Shown piece by piece: positions 26,279 through 39,700 of a DNA stretch of 64,000 nucleotides; position 1 is the stretch's first letter; each line of letters opens with the position of its first letter. The translations under genes were made by a program, and so were the position numbers. Origin of the DNA: Isoperla grammatica (Eukaryota; Arthropoda; Insecta; Plecoptera; Perlodidae); contig OX246743.1 in assembly GCA_945910005.1 (NCBI GenBank), forward strand, positions 14,800,587 to 14,864,586. The letters are read 5' to 3'. The notes beneath the pieces are model-generated. The model saw only the letters and a list, made by a program, of their open reading frames with translations, ran no database searches and was not told the origin of the DNA.

Positions 26279-29200
26279 TCACCTTCACATGCGAGGAAAC
26301 ATGCGTTGTCTTCATATGTTGCATGTAGTTGCTCTCATGTCACTGACTAAGCGCAGGGTTTATCAAGTATAGTCACCTTCACAAGCGAGGAAACATGCGT
26401 TGTCTTCATATGTTGCATGTAGTTGCTCTCATGTCACTGACTAAGCGCAGGGTTTATCAAGTATAGTCACCTTCACAAGCGAGGAAACATGCGTTGTCTT
26501 CATATGTTGCATGTAGTTAGCGCGGGGTTTATCAAGTACAGTCACCTTCACAAGCGAGGAAACATGCGTTGTCCTAATATGTTCAAGAAGTGGTTTTCAT
26601 GTCACTGACTTAGCGCAGGGTTTATCAAGTACAGTCACCTTCACAAGCGAGGAAACATGCGTTGTCCTAATATTTTTAAGAAGTGGCTTTCATGTCACTG
26701 ACTTAGCGCAGGGTTTATCAAGTACAGTCACCTTCACAAGCGAGGAAACATGCGTTGTCTTCATATGTTGCATGTAGTTGCACTCATGTCACTGACTTAG
26801 CGCAGGGTTTATCAAGTACAGTCACCGTCACAAGCAAGGAAACATGCGTTGTCTCCATATGTTGCATGTAGTTGCTCTCATGTCACTGACTTAGCGCAGG
26901 GTTTATCAAGTACAGTCACCTTCACAAGCGAGGAAACATGCGTTGTCCTCATATGTTGCATGTAGTTGCTCTCATGTCACTTACTTAGCTCAGGGTTTAT
27001 CAAGTACAGTCACCGTCACAAGCGAGAAAACATGCGTTGTCTTTATATGTTGCATGTAGTTGCTCTCATGTCACTGACTTAGCGCAGGGTTTATCAAGTA
27101 CATTCACCGTCACAAGCGAGGAAACATGCGTTGTCTTCATATGTTGCATGTTGTTGCTCTCATGTCACTGACTTAGCGCAGGGTTTATCAAGTACAGTCA
27201 CCTTCACAACCGAGGAAACATGCGTTGTCTTCATATGTTGCATGAAGTGGCTATCATGTCACTGACTTAGCGCAGGGTTTATCAAGTACAGTCACCGTCA
27301 CAAGCGAGGAAACATGCGTTGTCCTTATATGTTGCATGTAGTTGCTCTCATGTCACTGACTTAGCGCAGGGTTTATCAAGTACAGTCACCTTCACAAGCG
27401 AGGAAACATGCGTAGTCTTCATATGTTGCAAGTAGTTGCTTTCATGTCACTGACTTAGCGCAGGGTGAACAAGTACAGTCACCTTCACAAGCGAGGAAAC
27501 AAGCGTTGTCTTTATATGTTCCATGTAATTGCTCTCATGTCACTGACTAAGCGCAGGGTTTATCAAGTACAGTCACCTTTACAAGCGAGGAAACATGCGT
27601 TGTCCTAATATGTTCAAGATGTGGCTTTTATGTCACTGACTTAGCGCAGGGTTTTATCAAGTACAGTCACCTTCACAAGCGAGGAAACATGCGTTGTCTT
27701 CATATGTTGCATGTAGTTGCACTCATGTCACTGACTTAGCGCAGGGTTTATTACGTACAGACACCGTCACAAGCGATGAAACATGCGTTGTCTTCATATG
27801 TTGCATGTAGTTGCTTTCATGTCACTGACTTAGCGCAGGGTTTATCAAGTACAGTCACCGTCACAAGCGAGGAAACATGCGTTGTCCTCATATGTTGCAT
27901 GAACTGGCCTTTATGTCACTGACTTAGCGCAGGGTATATCACGTACAGTAACTTTCCCAAGCGAGGAAACATGCGTTGTCTTCATATGTTGCATGTAGTT
28001 TCTCTAATGTCACTGACTTAGCGCAGGGTTTATCACGTACAGTCACCGTCACAAGCGAGGAAACATGCGATGTCTTCATATGTTGCATGTAGTTGCTCTC
28101 ATGTCACTGACTTAGCGCAGGGTTTATCAAATACAGTCACCTTCACAAGCGAGGAAACATGCTTTGTCTTCATATGTTGCATGTAGTTGCTCTCATGTCT
28201 CTGACTTAGCGCAGGGTTTATCAAGTACAGTCACCGTCACAAGCGAGGAAACATGCGTTGTCCTAATATGTTGCATGTGTTGCTCTCATGTCACTGACTT
28301 AGCGCCGGGTTTATCAAGTACAGTCACCTTCACAAGCGAGGAAACATGCGTTGTCTTCATATGTTGCATGAAGTGGCTCTCATATCACTGACTTAGCGCA
28401 GGGTTTATCAAGTACAGTCACCGTCACAAGCGAGGAAACATGCGTTGTCCTTATATGTTGCATGTAGTTGCTCTCATGTCAATGACTTAGCACAGAGTTT
28501 ATCAAGTACAGTCACCTTCACAAGCGAGGAAACATGCGTTGTCTTCATATGTTGCAAGTAGTTGCTTTCATGTCACTGACTTAGCGCAGGGTTTATCAAG
28601 TACAGTCACCTTCACAAGCGAGGAAACAAGCGTTGTCTTCATATGTTGCATGTAGTTGCTCTCATGTCACTGATTAAGCGCAGGGTTTATCAAGTACAGT
28701 CACCTTCACAAGCGAGGAAACATGCGTTGTCTTCATATGTTGCATGTAGTTGCTCTTATGTCACTGACTTAGCGCAGGGTTTATCATGTACAGTCACCTT
28801 CACAAGCGAGGAAACATGCGTTGTCCTAATATGTTCAAGAAGTGGCTTTCATGTCACTGACTTAGCGCAGGGTTTATCAAGTACAGTCACCTTCACAAGC
28901 GAGGAAACATGCGTTGTCCTAATATGTTCAAGATGTGGCTTTCATGTCACTGACTTAGCGCAGGGTTTATCAAGTACAGTCACCTTCACAAGCGAGGAAA
29001 CATGCGTTGTCTTCATATGTTGCATGTAGTTGCACTCATGTCACTGTCTTAGCGCAGGGTTTATTACGTAAAGTCACCGTCAAAAGCGAGGAAATATGCG
29101 TTGTGTTTATATGTTGCATGTAGTTGCTCTCATGTCACTGACTTAGCGCAGGGTTTATCAAGTACAGTCACCGTCACAAGCGAGGAAACATACGTTGTCT

Positions 29201-31420
29201 TCATATGTTGCATGCAGTTGCTCTCATGTCACTGACTTAGCGCAGGCTTTATCAAGTACAGTCACCTTCACAAGCGAGGAAACATGCGTTGTCCTCATAT
29301 GTTGCATGTAGTTGCTCTCATGTCACTGACTTAGCGCAGGGTTTATCAAGTACAGTCACCGTCACAAGCGAGGAAACATGCGTTGTCTTCATATGTTGCA
29401 TGTTGTTGCTCTCATGTCACTGACTTAGCGCAGGGTTTATCAAGTACAGTCACCTTCACAAGCGAGGAAACATGCGTTGTCCTCATATGTTGCATGTAGT
29501 TTCGGTCATGTCACTGACTTAGCGCAGGGTTTATCACGTACAGTCACCTTCACAAGCGAGGAAACATGCGTTGTCTTCATATGTTGCATTAAGTGGCTTT
29601 CATATCACTGACTTAGCGCAGGGTTTTTCAAGTACAGTCACCATCACAAGCGAGAAAACATTAGTTCTCTTCATATGTTGCATGTAGTTGCTCTCATGTC
29701 ACTAACTTAGCGCAGGGTTTATCACGTACAGTCACTTTCACAAGCGAGAAAACATGCGTTTTTTTCATATGCTGCATGTAGTTGCTCTCATGTCACTGAC
29801 TTAGCGCAGGGTTTATCTAGTACAGTTTCCGTCACAAGCGAGGAAACATGCGTTGTCTTCATTGGTTGCATGTAGTTGCTCTTATGTCACTGACTTAGCG
29901 CAGGGTTTATCAAGTTCAGTCACCGTCACAAGCGAGAAAACATGCGTTGTCCTCAAATGTTGCATGAACTGGCCTTCATGTCACTGATTTAGCGCAGGGT
30001 ATATCACGTACAGTAACTTTCCCAAGCGAGGAAACATGCGTTGTCTTCATATGTTGCATGTAGTTGCTCTCATGTCACTGACTTAGCGCAGGGTTTATCA
30101 AGTACAGTAACCGTCACAAGCGAGGAAACATGCGTTGTCCTAATATGTTGTATGTGCTGCTCTCATATCACTGACTTAGCGCAGGGTTTATCAAGTACAG
30201 TCACCTTCACAAGCGAGGAAACATGCGTTGTCTTCATATGTTGCATTAAGTGGCTCTCATGTCACTGACTTAGCGCAGGGTTTATCAAGTACAGTCACCG
30301 TCACAAGCGAGGAAACATGCGTTGTCCTTATATGTTGCATGTAGTTGCTCTCATGTCACTGACTTAGCGCAGAGTTTATCAAGTACAGTCACCTTCACAA
30401 GCGACGAAACATGCGTTGTCTTCATATGTGCAAGTAGTTGCTTTCATGTCACTGACTTAGCGCATGGTTTATCAAGTACAGTCACCTTCACAAGCGAGGA
30501 AACAAGCGTTGTCTTCATATGTTGCATGTAGTTGCTCTCGTGTCACTGACAAAGCGCAGGGTTTATCAAGTACAGTCACCTTCACAAGCGAGGAAACATG
30601 CGTTGTCTTCATATGTTGCATGTAGTTGCTCTTATGTTACTGACTTAGCGCAGGGTTTATCAAGTACAGTCACCTTCACAAGCGAGGAAACATGCGTTGT
30701 TAAAATATGTTCAACAAGTGGCTTTCATGTCACTGACTTAGCGCAGGGTTTATCAAGAACAGTCACCTTCACAAGCGAGGAAATATGCGTTGTCTTCATA
30801 TGTTGCATGTAGTTGCACTCATGTCACTGACTTAGCGCAGGGTTTATTACGTACAGTCACCGTCACAAGCGAAGAAACATGCATTGTCTTTATATGTTGC
30901 ATGTATTTGCTCTCATGTCACTGACTTAGCGCAGGGTTTATCAAGTACAGTCACCTTCACAAGCGAGGAAACATGCGTTGTCCTCATATGTTGCATGTAG
31001 TTGCTCTCATGTCACTGACTAAGCGCAGAGTTTATCAAGTACAGTCACCTTCACAAGCGAGGAAACATGCGTTGTCCTCATATGTTTCATGTAGTTGCGG
31101 TCATGTCACCGACTTAGCGCAGGGTTTATCACGTACAGTCACCTTCACAAGCGAGGAAACATTCGTTCTCTTCATATGTTGCATGTAGTGGCTCTCATGT
31201 CACTGACTTAGCGCAGGGTTTATCACGTACAGTCACTTTCACAAGCGAGGAAACATGCGTTGTCTTCATATGTTGCATGTAGTTGCTCTCATGTCACTGA
31301 CTTAGCGCAGGATTTATCACGTACAGTCACCGTCACAAGCGAGGAAACATGCGATGTCTTCATATGTTGCATGTAGTTGCTCTCATGTCACTGACTTAGC
31401 GCAGGGTTTATCAAGTACAG
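26279..31420 (+). repeat. 5142-bp HOR block, copy 1
   Basis: The next 5142 bp repeat this block. Its length equals 55 monomers minus 28 bases, of which 19 are explained by one internal deletion near 26516 and most of the rest by 93-bp monomer classes. Shared private markers include GTTAGCGCGGGG (26516/31658), CACAAGCAAGG (26830/31972), GTCTCCATATG (26852/31994), CAGGGTGAACAAG (27461/32603), TTCCATGTAATTGC (27519/32661) and AGACACCGTC (27759/32901). Sequence upstream, from about 25100, also aligns but at an offset near 5235, meaning that the later copy lacks one type B monomer near 30700. Confidence 0.88.
26511..26525 (+). repeat. Monomer with 19-bp internal deletion
   Basis: Here GCATGTAGT is joined directly to TAGCGCGGGG. 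The 19 bases between GTAGT and TAGCG in the canonical monomer (positions 51-69) are missing. The same junction occurs at 31653-31667, exactly 5142 bp later, so the deletion predates the block duplication. Both deletion ends carry a short TAG-like microhomology, consistent with slippage or end-joining within the repeat. Confidence 0.85.
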
Positions 31421-34400
31421 TCACCTTCACATGCGAGGAAACATGCGTTGTCTTCATATGTTGCATGTAGTTGCTCTCATGTCACTGACTAAGCGCAGGG
31501 TTTATCAAGTATAGTCACCTTCACAAGCGAGGAAACATGCGTTGTCTTCATATGTTGCATGTAGTTGCTCTCATGTCACTGACTAAGCGCAGGGTTTATC
31601 AAGTATAGTCACCTTCACAAGCGAGGAAACATGCGTTGTCTTCATATGTTGCATGTAGTTAGCGCGGGGTTTATCAAGTACAGTCACCTTCACAAGCGAG
31701 GAAACATGCGTTGTCCTAATATGTTCAAGAAGTGGTTTTCATGTCACTGACTTAGCGCAGGGTTTATCAAGTACAGTCACCTTCACAAGCGAGGAAACAT
31801 GCGTTGTCCTAATATTTTTAAGAAGTGGCTTTCATGTCACTGACTTAGCGCAGGGTTTATCAAGTACAGTCACCTTCACAAGCGAGGAAACATGCGTTGT
31901 CTTCATATGTTGCATGTAGTTGCACTCATGTCACTGACTTAGCGCAGGGTTTATCAAGTACAGTCACCGTCACAAGCAAGGAAACATGCGTTGTCTCCAT
32001 ATGTTGCATGTAGTTGCTCTCATGTCACTGACTTAGCGCAGGGTTTATCAAGTACAGTCACCTTCACAAGCGAGGAAACATGCGTTGTCCTCATATGTTG
32101 CATGTAGTTGCTCTCATGTCACTTACTTAGCTCAGGGTTTATCAAGTACAGTCACCGTCACAAGCGAGAAAACATGCGTTGTCTTTATATGTTGCATGTA
32201 GTTGCTCTCATGTCACTGACTTAGCGCAGGGTTTATCAAGTACATTCACCGTCACAAGCGAGGAAACATGCGTTGTCTTCATATGTTGCATGTTGTTGCT
32301 CTCATGTCACTGACTTAGCGCAGGGTTTATCAAGTACAGTCACCTTCACAAGCGAGGAAACATGCGTTGTCTTCATATGTTGCATGAAGTGGCTCTCATG
32401 TCACTGACTTAGCGCAGGGTTTATCAAGTACAGTCACCGTCACAAGCGAGGAAACATGCGTTGTCCTTATATGTTGCATGTAGTTGCTCTCATGTCACTG
32501 ACTTAGCGCAGGGTTTATCAAGTACAGTCACCTTCACAAGCGAGGAAACATGCGTAGTCTTCATATGTTGCAAGTAGTTGCTTTCATGTCACTGACTTAG
32601 CGCAGGGTGAACAAGTACAGTCACCTTCACAAGCGAGGAAACAAGCGTTGTCTTTATATGTTCCATGTAATTGCTCTCATGTCACTGACTAAGCGCAGGG
32701 TTTATCAAGTACAGTCACCTTTACAAGCGAGGAAACATGCGTTGTCCTAATATGTTCAAGATGTGGCTTTTATGTCACTGACTTAGCGCAGGGTTTTATC
32801 AAGTACAGTCACCTTCACAAGCGAGGAAACATGCGTTGTCTTCATATGTTGCATGTAGTTGCACTCATGTCACTGACTTAGCGCAGGGTTTATTACGTAC
32901 AGACACCGTCACAAGCGATGAAACATGCGTTGTCTTCATATGTTGCATGTAGTTGCTTTCATGTCACTGACTTAGCGCAGGGTTTATCAAGTACAGTCAC
33001 CGTCACAAGCGAGGAAACATGCGTTGTCCTCATATGTTGCATGAACTGGCCTTTATGTCACTGACTTAGCGCAGGGTATATCACGTACAGTAACTTTCCC
33101 AAGCGAGGAAACATGCGTTGTCTTCATATGTTGCATGTAGTTTCTCTAATGTCACTGACTTAGCGCAGGGTTTATCACGTACAGTCACCGTCACAAGCGA
33201 GGAAACATGCGATGTCTTCATATGTTGCATGTAGTTGCTCTCATGTCACTGACTTGGCGCAGGGTTTATCAAATACAGTCACCTTCACAAGCGAGGAAAC
33301 ATGCTTTGTCTTCATATGTTGCATGTAGTTGCTCTCATGTCTCTGACTTAGCGCAGGGTTTATCAAGTACAGTCACCGTCACAAGCGAGGAAACATGCGT
33401 TGTCCTAATATGTTGCATGTGTTGCTCTCATGTCACTGACTTAGCGCCGGGTTTATCAAGTACAGTCACCTTCACAAGCGAGGAAACATGCGTTGTCTTC
33501 ATATGTTGCATGAAGTGGCTCTCATATCACTGACTTAGCGCAGGGTTTATCAAGTACAGTCACCGTCACAAGCGAGGAAACATGCGTTGTCCTTATATGT
33601 TGCATGTAGTTGCTCTCATGTCAATGACTTAGCACAGAGTTTATCAAGTACAGTCACCTTCACAAGCGAGGAAACATGCGTTGTCTTCATATGTTGCAAG
33701 TAGTTGCTTTCATGTCACTGACTTAGCGCAGGGTTTATCAAGTACAGTCACCTTCACAAGCGAGGAAACAAGCGTTGTCTTCATATGTTGCATGTAGTTG
33801 CTCTCATGTCACTGATTAAGCGCAGGGTTTATCAAGTACAGTCACCTTCACAAGCGAGGAAACATGCGTTGTCTTCATATGTTGCATGTAGTTGCTCTTA
33901 TGTCACTGACTTAGCGCAGGGTTTATCATGTACAGTCACCTTCACAAGCGAGGAAACATGCGTTGTCCTAATATGTTCAAGAAGTGGCTTTCATGTCACT
34001 GACTTAGCGCAGGGTTTATCAAGTACAGTCACCTTCACAAGCGAGGAAACATGCGTTGTCCTAATATGTTCAAGAAGTGGCTTTCATGTCACTGACTTAG
34101 CGCAGGGTTTATCAAGTACAGTCACCTTCACAAGCGAGGAAACATGCGTTGTCTTCATATGTTGCATGTAGTTGCACTCATGTCACTGTCTTAGCGCAGG
34201 GTTTATTACGTAAAGTCACCGTCAAAAGCGAGGAAATATGCGTTGTGTTTATATGTTGCATGTAGTTGCTCTCATGTCACTGACTTAGCGCAGGGTTTAT
34301 CAAGTACAGTCACCGTCACAAGCGAGGAAACATACTTTGTCTTCATATGTTGCATGCAGTTGCTCTCATGTCACTGACTTAGCGCAGGCTTTATCAAGTA

Positions 34401-36562
34401 CAGTCACCTTCACAAGCGAGGAAACATGCGTTGTCCTCATATGTTGCATGTAGTTGCTCTCATGTCACTGACTTAGCGCAGGGTTTATCAAGTACAGTCA
34501 CCGTCACAAGCGAGGAAACATGCGTTGTCTTCATATGTTGCATGTTGTTGCTCTCATGTCACTGACTTAGCGCAGGGTTTATCAAGTACAGTCACCTTCA
34601 CAAGCGAGGAAACATGCGTTGTCCTCATATGTTGCATGTAGTTGCGGTCATGTCACTGACTTAGCGCAGGGTTTATCACGTACAGTCACCTTCACAAGCG
34701 AGGAAACATGCGTTGTCTTCATATGTTGCATGAAGTGGCTTTCATATCACTGACTTAGCGCAGGGTTTTTCAAGTACAGTCACCGTCACAAGCGAGAAAA
34801 CATTAGTTCTCTTCATATGTTGCATGTAGTTGCTCTCATGTCACTAACTTAGCGCAGGGTTTATCACGTACAGTCACTTTCACAAGCGAGAAAACATGCG
34901 TTTTTTTCATATGCTGCATGTAGTTGCTCTCATGTCACTGACTTAGCGCAGGGTTTATCTAGTACAGTTTCCGTCACAAGCGAGGAAACATGCGTTGTCT
35001 TCATTGGTTGCATGTAGTTGCTCTTATGTCACTGACTTAGCGCAGGGTTTATCAAGTTCAGTCACCGTCACAAGCGAGAAAACATGCGTTGTCCTCAAAT
35101 GTTGCATGAACTGGCCTTCATGTCACTGATTTAGCGCAGGGTATATCACGTACAGTAACTTTCCCAAGCGAGGAAACATGCGTTGTCTTCATATGTTGCA
35201 TGTAGTTGCTCTCATGTCACTGACTTAGCGCAGGGTTTATCAAGTACAGTAACCGTCACAAGCGAGGAAACATGCGTTGTCCTAATATGTTGTATGTGCT
35301 GCTCTCATATCACTGACTTAGCGCAGGGTTTATCAAGTACAGTCACCTTCACAAGCGAGGAAACATGCGTTGTCTTCATATGTTGCATTAAGTGGCTCTC
35401 ATGTCACTGACTTAGCGCAGGGTTTATCAAGTACAGTCACCGTCACAAGCGAGGAAACATGCGTTGTCCTTATATGTTGCATGTAGTTGCTCTCATGTCA
35501 CTGACTTAGCGCAGAGTTTATCAAGTACAGTCACCTTCACAAGCGACGAAACATGCGTTGTCTTCATATGTGCAAGTAGTTGCTTTCATGTCACTGACTT
35601 AGCGCATGGTTTATCAAGTACAGTCACCTTCACAAGCGAGGAAACAAGCGTTGTCTTCATATGTTGCATGTAGTTGCTCTCGTGTCACTGACAAAGCGCA
35701 GGGTTTATCAAGTACAGTCACCTTCACAAGCGAGGAAACATGCGTTGTCTTCATATGTTGCATGTAGTTGCTCTTATGTTACTGACTTAGCGCAGGGTTT
35801 ATCAAGTACAGTCACCTTCACAAGCGAGGAAACATGCGTTGTTAAAATATGTTCAACAAGTGGCTTTCATGTCACTGACTTAGCGCAGGGTTTATCAAGA
35901 ACAGTCACCTTCACAAGCGAGGAAATATGCGTTGTCTTCATATGTTGCATGTAGTTGCACTCATGTCACTGACTTAGCGCAGGGTTTATTACGTACAGTT
36001 ACCGTCACAAGCGAAGAAACATGCATTGTCTTTATATGTTGCATGTATTTGCTCTCATGTCACTGACTTAGCGCAGGGTTTATCAAGTACAGTCACCGTC
36101 ACAAGCGAGGAAACATGCGTTGTCTTCAGATGTTGCATGTAGTTGCTCTCATGTCACTGACTAAGCGCAGGGTTTATCAAGTACAGTCACCTTCACAAGC
36201 GAGGAAACATGCGTTGTCCTCATATGTATCATGTAGTTGCGGTCATGTCACCGACTTAGCGCAGGGTTTATCACGTACAGTCACCTTCACAAGAGAGGAA
36301 ACATTCGTTCTCTTCATATGTTGCATGTAGTGGCTCTCATGTCACTGACTTAGCGCAGGGTTTATCACGTACAGTCACTTTCACAAGCGAGGAAACATGC
36401 GTTGTCTTCATATGTTGCATGTAGTTGCTCTCATGTCACTGACTTAGCGCAGGATTTATCACGTACAGTCACCGTCACAAGCGAGGAAACATGCGATGTC
36501 TTCATATGTTGCATGTAGTTGCTCTCATGTCACTGACTTAGCGCAGGGTTTATCAAGTACAG
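31421..36562 (+). repeat. 5142-bp HOR block, copy 2
   Basis: This is a direct repeat of 26279-31420. Observed single-base differences include CTTGGCGC near 33254 against CTTAGCGC near 28112 (which removes a stop triplet), AAGAAGTGG near 34072 against AAGATGTGG near 28930, and CATACTTTG near 34331 against CATACGTTG near 29189. The match ends exactly at 36562: the next copy has lost one base in the following junction (AGCACC instead of AGTCACC) and then continues in a different order. Confidence 0.88.
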
Positions 36563-36709
36563 CACCTTCACAAGCGAGGAAACATGCGTTGTCCTTATAT
36601 GTTCAAGAAGTGGCTTTCATGTCACTGACTTAGCGCAGGGTTTATCAAGTACAGTCACCTTCACAAGCGAGGAAACATGCGTTGTCCTAATATGTTCAAG
36701 AAGTGGCTT
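36563..36709 (+). repeat. Bridge between the 5142-bp and 6475-bp blocks
   Basis: This short stretch between two block families starts with the one-base-deleted junction AGCACC. It contains two type B monomers (GTTCAAGAAGTGG near 36602 and 36696). Nothing other than satellite sequence is present. Confidence 0.7.
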
Positions 36710-39700
36710 TCATGTCACTGACTTAGCGCAGGGTTTATCAAGTACAGTCACCTTCACAAGCGAGGAAACATGCGTTGTCTTCATATGTTGCATGTAGTTG
36801 CACTCATGTCACTGACTTAGCGCAGGGTTTATCAAGTACAGTCACCGTCACAAGCGAGGAAACATGCGTTGTCTCCATATGTTGCATGTAGTTGCTCTCA
36901 TGTCACTGACTTAGCGCAGGGTTTATCAAGTACAGTCACCTTCACAAGCGAGGAAACATGCGTTGTCCTCATATGTTGCATGTAGTTGCTCTCATGTCAC
37001 TTACTTAGCTCAGGGTTTATCAAGTACAGTCACCGTCACAAGCGAGAAAACATGCGTTGTCTTTATATGTTGCATGTAGTTGCTCTCATGTCACTGACTT
37101 AGCGCGGGGTTTATCAAGTACATTCACCGTCACAAGCGAGGAAACATGCGTTGTCCTAATATGTTCAAGAAGTGGCTTTCATGTCACTGACTTAGCGCAG
37201 GGTTTATCAAGTACAGTCACCTTTACAAGCGAGGAAACATGCGTTGTCTTCATATGTTGCATGTTGTTGCTCTCATGTCACTGACTTAGCGCAGGGTTTA
37301 TCAAGTACAGTCACCTTCACAAGCGAGGAAACATGCGTTGTCCTCATATGTTGCATGTAGTTGCGGTCATGTCACTGACTTAGCGCAGGGTTTATCACGT
37401 ACAGTCACCTTCACAAGCGAGGAAACATGCGTTGTCTTCATATGTAGCATGAAGTGGCTTTCATATCCGTGACTTAGCGCAGGGTTTTTCAAGTACAGTC
37501 ACCGTCACAAGCGAGGAAACATTAGTTCTCTTCATATGTTGCATGTAGTTGCTCTCATGTCACTAACTTAGCGCAGGGTTTATCACGTACAGTCACTTTC
37601 ACAAGCGAGAAAACATGCGTTTTCTTCATATGCTGCATGTAGTTGCTCTCATGTCACTGACTTAGCGCAGGGTTTATCTAGTACAGTTTCCGTCACAAGC
37701 GAGGAAACATGCGTTGTCTTCATTGGTTGCATGTAGTTGCTCTTATGTCACTGACTTAGCGCAGGGTTTATCAAGTTCAGTCACCGTCACAAGCGAGAAA
37801 ACATGCGTTGTCCTCAAATGTTGCATGAACTGGCCTTCATGTCACTGATTTAGCGCAGGGTATATCACGTACAGTAACTTTCCCAAGCGAGGAAACATGT
37901 GTTGTCTTCATATGTTGCATGTAGTTGCTCTCATGTCACTGACTTAGCGCAGGGTTTATCACGTACAGTCACCGTCACAAGCGAGGAAACATGCGATGTC
38001 TTCATATGTTGCATGTAGTTGCTCTCATGTCACTGACTAAGCGCAGGGTTTATCAAGTACAGTCACCTTCACAAGCGAGGAAACATGCGTTGTCCTAATA
38101 TGTTGCATGTAGTTGCTCTCATGTCACTGACTTAGCGCAGGGTTTATCAAGTACAGTCACCTTCACAAGCGAGGAAACATGCATTGTCGTCATATGTTGC
38201 ATGAAGTTGCTCTCATGTCACTGACTTAGCGCAGGGTTTATCAGGTACAGTCACCTTCACATGCGAGGAAACATGCGTTGTTTTCACATGTTGCATGTAG
38301 TTGCTCTCATGTTACTGACTTAGCGCAGGGTTTATCAAGTACAGTCACCTTCACAAGCGAGGAAACATGCTTTGTCTTCATATGTTGCATGTAGTTGCTC
38401 TCATGTCACTGACTAAGCGCAGGGTTTATCAAGTACAGTCACCTTCACAAGCGAGGAAACATGCGTTGTCCTTATATGTTCAAGAAGTGGCTTTCATGTC
38501 ACTGACTTAGCGCAGGGTTTATCAAATACAGTCACCTTCACAAGCGAGGAAACATGCGTTGTCCTAATATGTTCAAGAAGTGGCTTTCATGTCACTGACT
38601 TAGCGCAGGGTTTATCAAGTACAGTCACCGTCACAAGCGAGGAAACATGCGTTGTCTTCATATGTTGCATGTAGTTGCTCTCATGTCACTGACTTAGCGC
38701 AGGGTTTATCAAGTACAGTAACCGTCACAAGCGAGGAAACATGCGTTGTCCTAATATGTTGTATGTGCTGCTCTCATGTCACTGACTTAGCGCAGGGTTT
38801 ATCAAGTACAGTCACCTTCACAAGCGAGGAAACATGCGTTGTCTTCATATGTTGCATTAAGTGGCTCTCATATCACTGACTTAGCGCAGGGTTTATCAAG
38901 TACAGTCACCGTCACAAGCGAGGAAACATGCGTTGTCCTTATATGTTGCATGTAGTTGCTCTCATGTCACTGACTTAGCGCAGAGTTTATCAAGTACAGT
39001 CACCTTCCCAAGCGAGGAAACATGCGTTGTCTTCATATGTTGCAAGTAGTTGCTTTTATGTCACTGACTTAGCGCATGGTTTATCAAGTACAGTCACCTT
39101 CACAAGCGAGGAAACAAGCGTTGTCTTCATATGTTGCATGTAGTTGCTCTCGTGTCACTGACTAAGCGCAGGGTTTATCAAGTACAGTCACCTTCACAAG
39201 CGAGGAAACATGCGTTGTCTTCATATGTTGCATGTAGTTGCTCTTATGTTACTGACTTAGCGCAGGGTTTATCAAGTACAGTCACCTTCACAAGCGAGGA
39301 AACATGCGTTGTCCTAATATGTTCAATAAGTGGCTTTCATGTCACTGACTTAGCGCAGGGTTTATCAAGTACAGTCACCTTCACAAGCGAGGAAACATGC
39401 GTTGTCCTAATATGTTCAACAAGTGGCTTTCATGTCACTGACTTAGCGCAGGGTTTATCAAGTACAGTCTTCTTTACAAGCAAGGAAACATGCGTTGTCT
39501 TCATATGTTGCATGTAGTTGCACTCATGTCACTGACTTAGCGCAGGGTTTATTACGTACAGTCACCGTCACAAGCGAAGAAACATGCATTGTCTTTATAT
39601 GTTGCATGTATTTGCTCTCATGTCACTGACTTAGCGCAGGGTTTATCAAGTACAGTCACCGTCACAAGCGAGGAAACATGCGTTGTCTTCATATGTTGCA

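Noticed and set aside
26511..26525. Mobile-element insertion site or footprint
   Set aside because: The change is a simple 19-bp deletion with short homology. There is no target-site duplication, terminal repeat or foreign sequence here or at the 56738 insertion.
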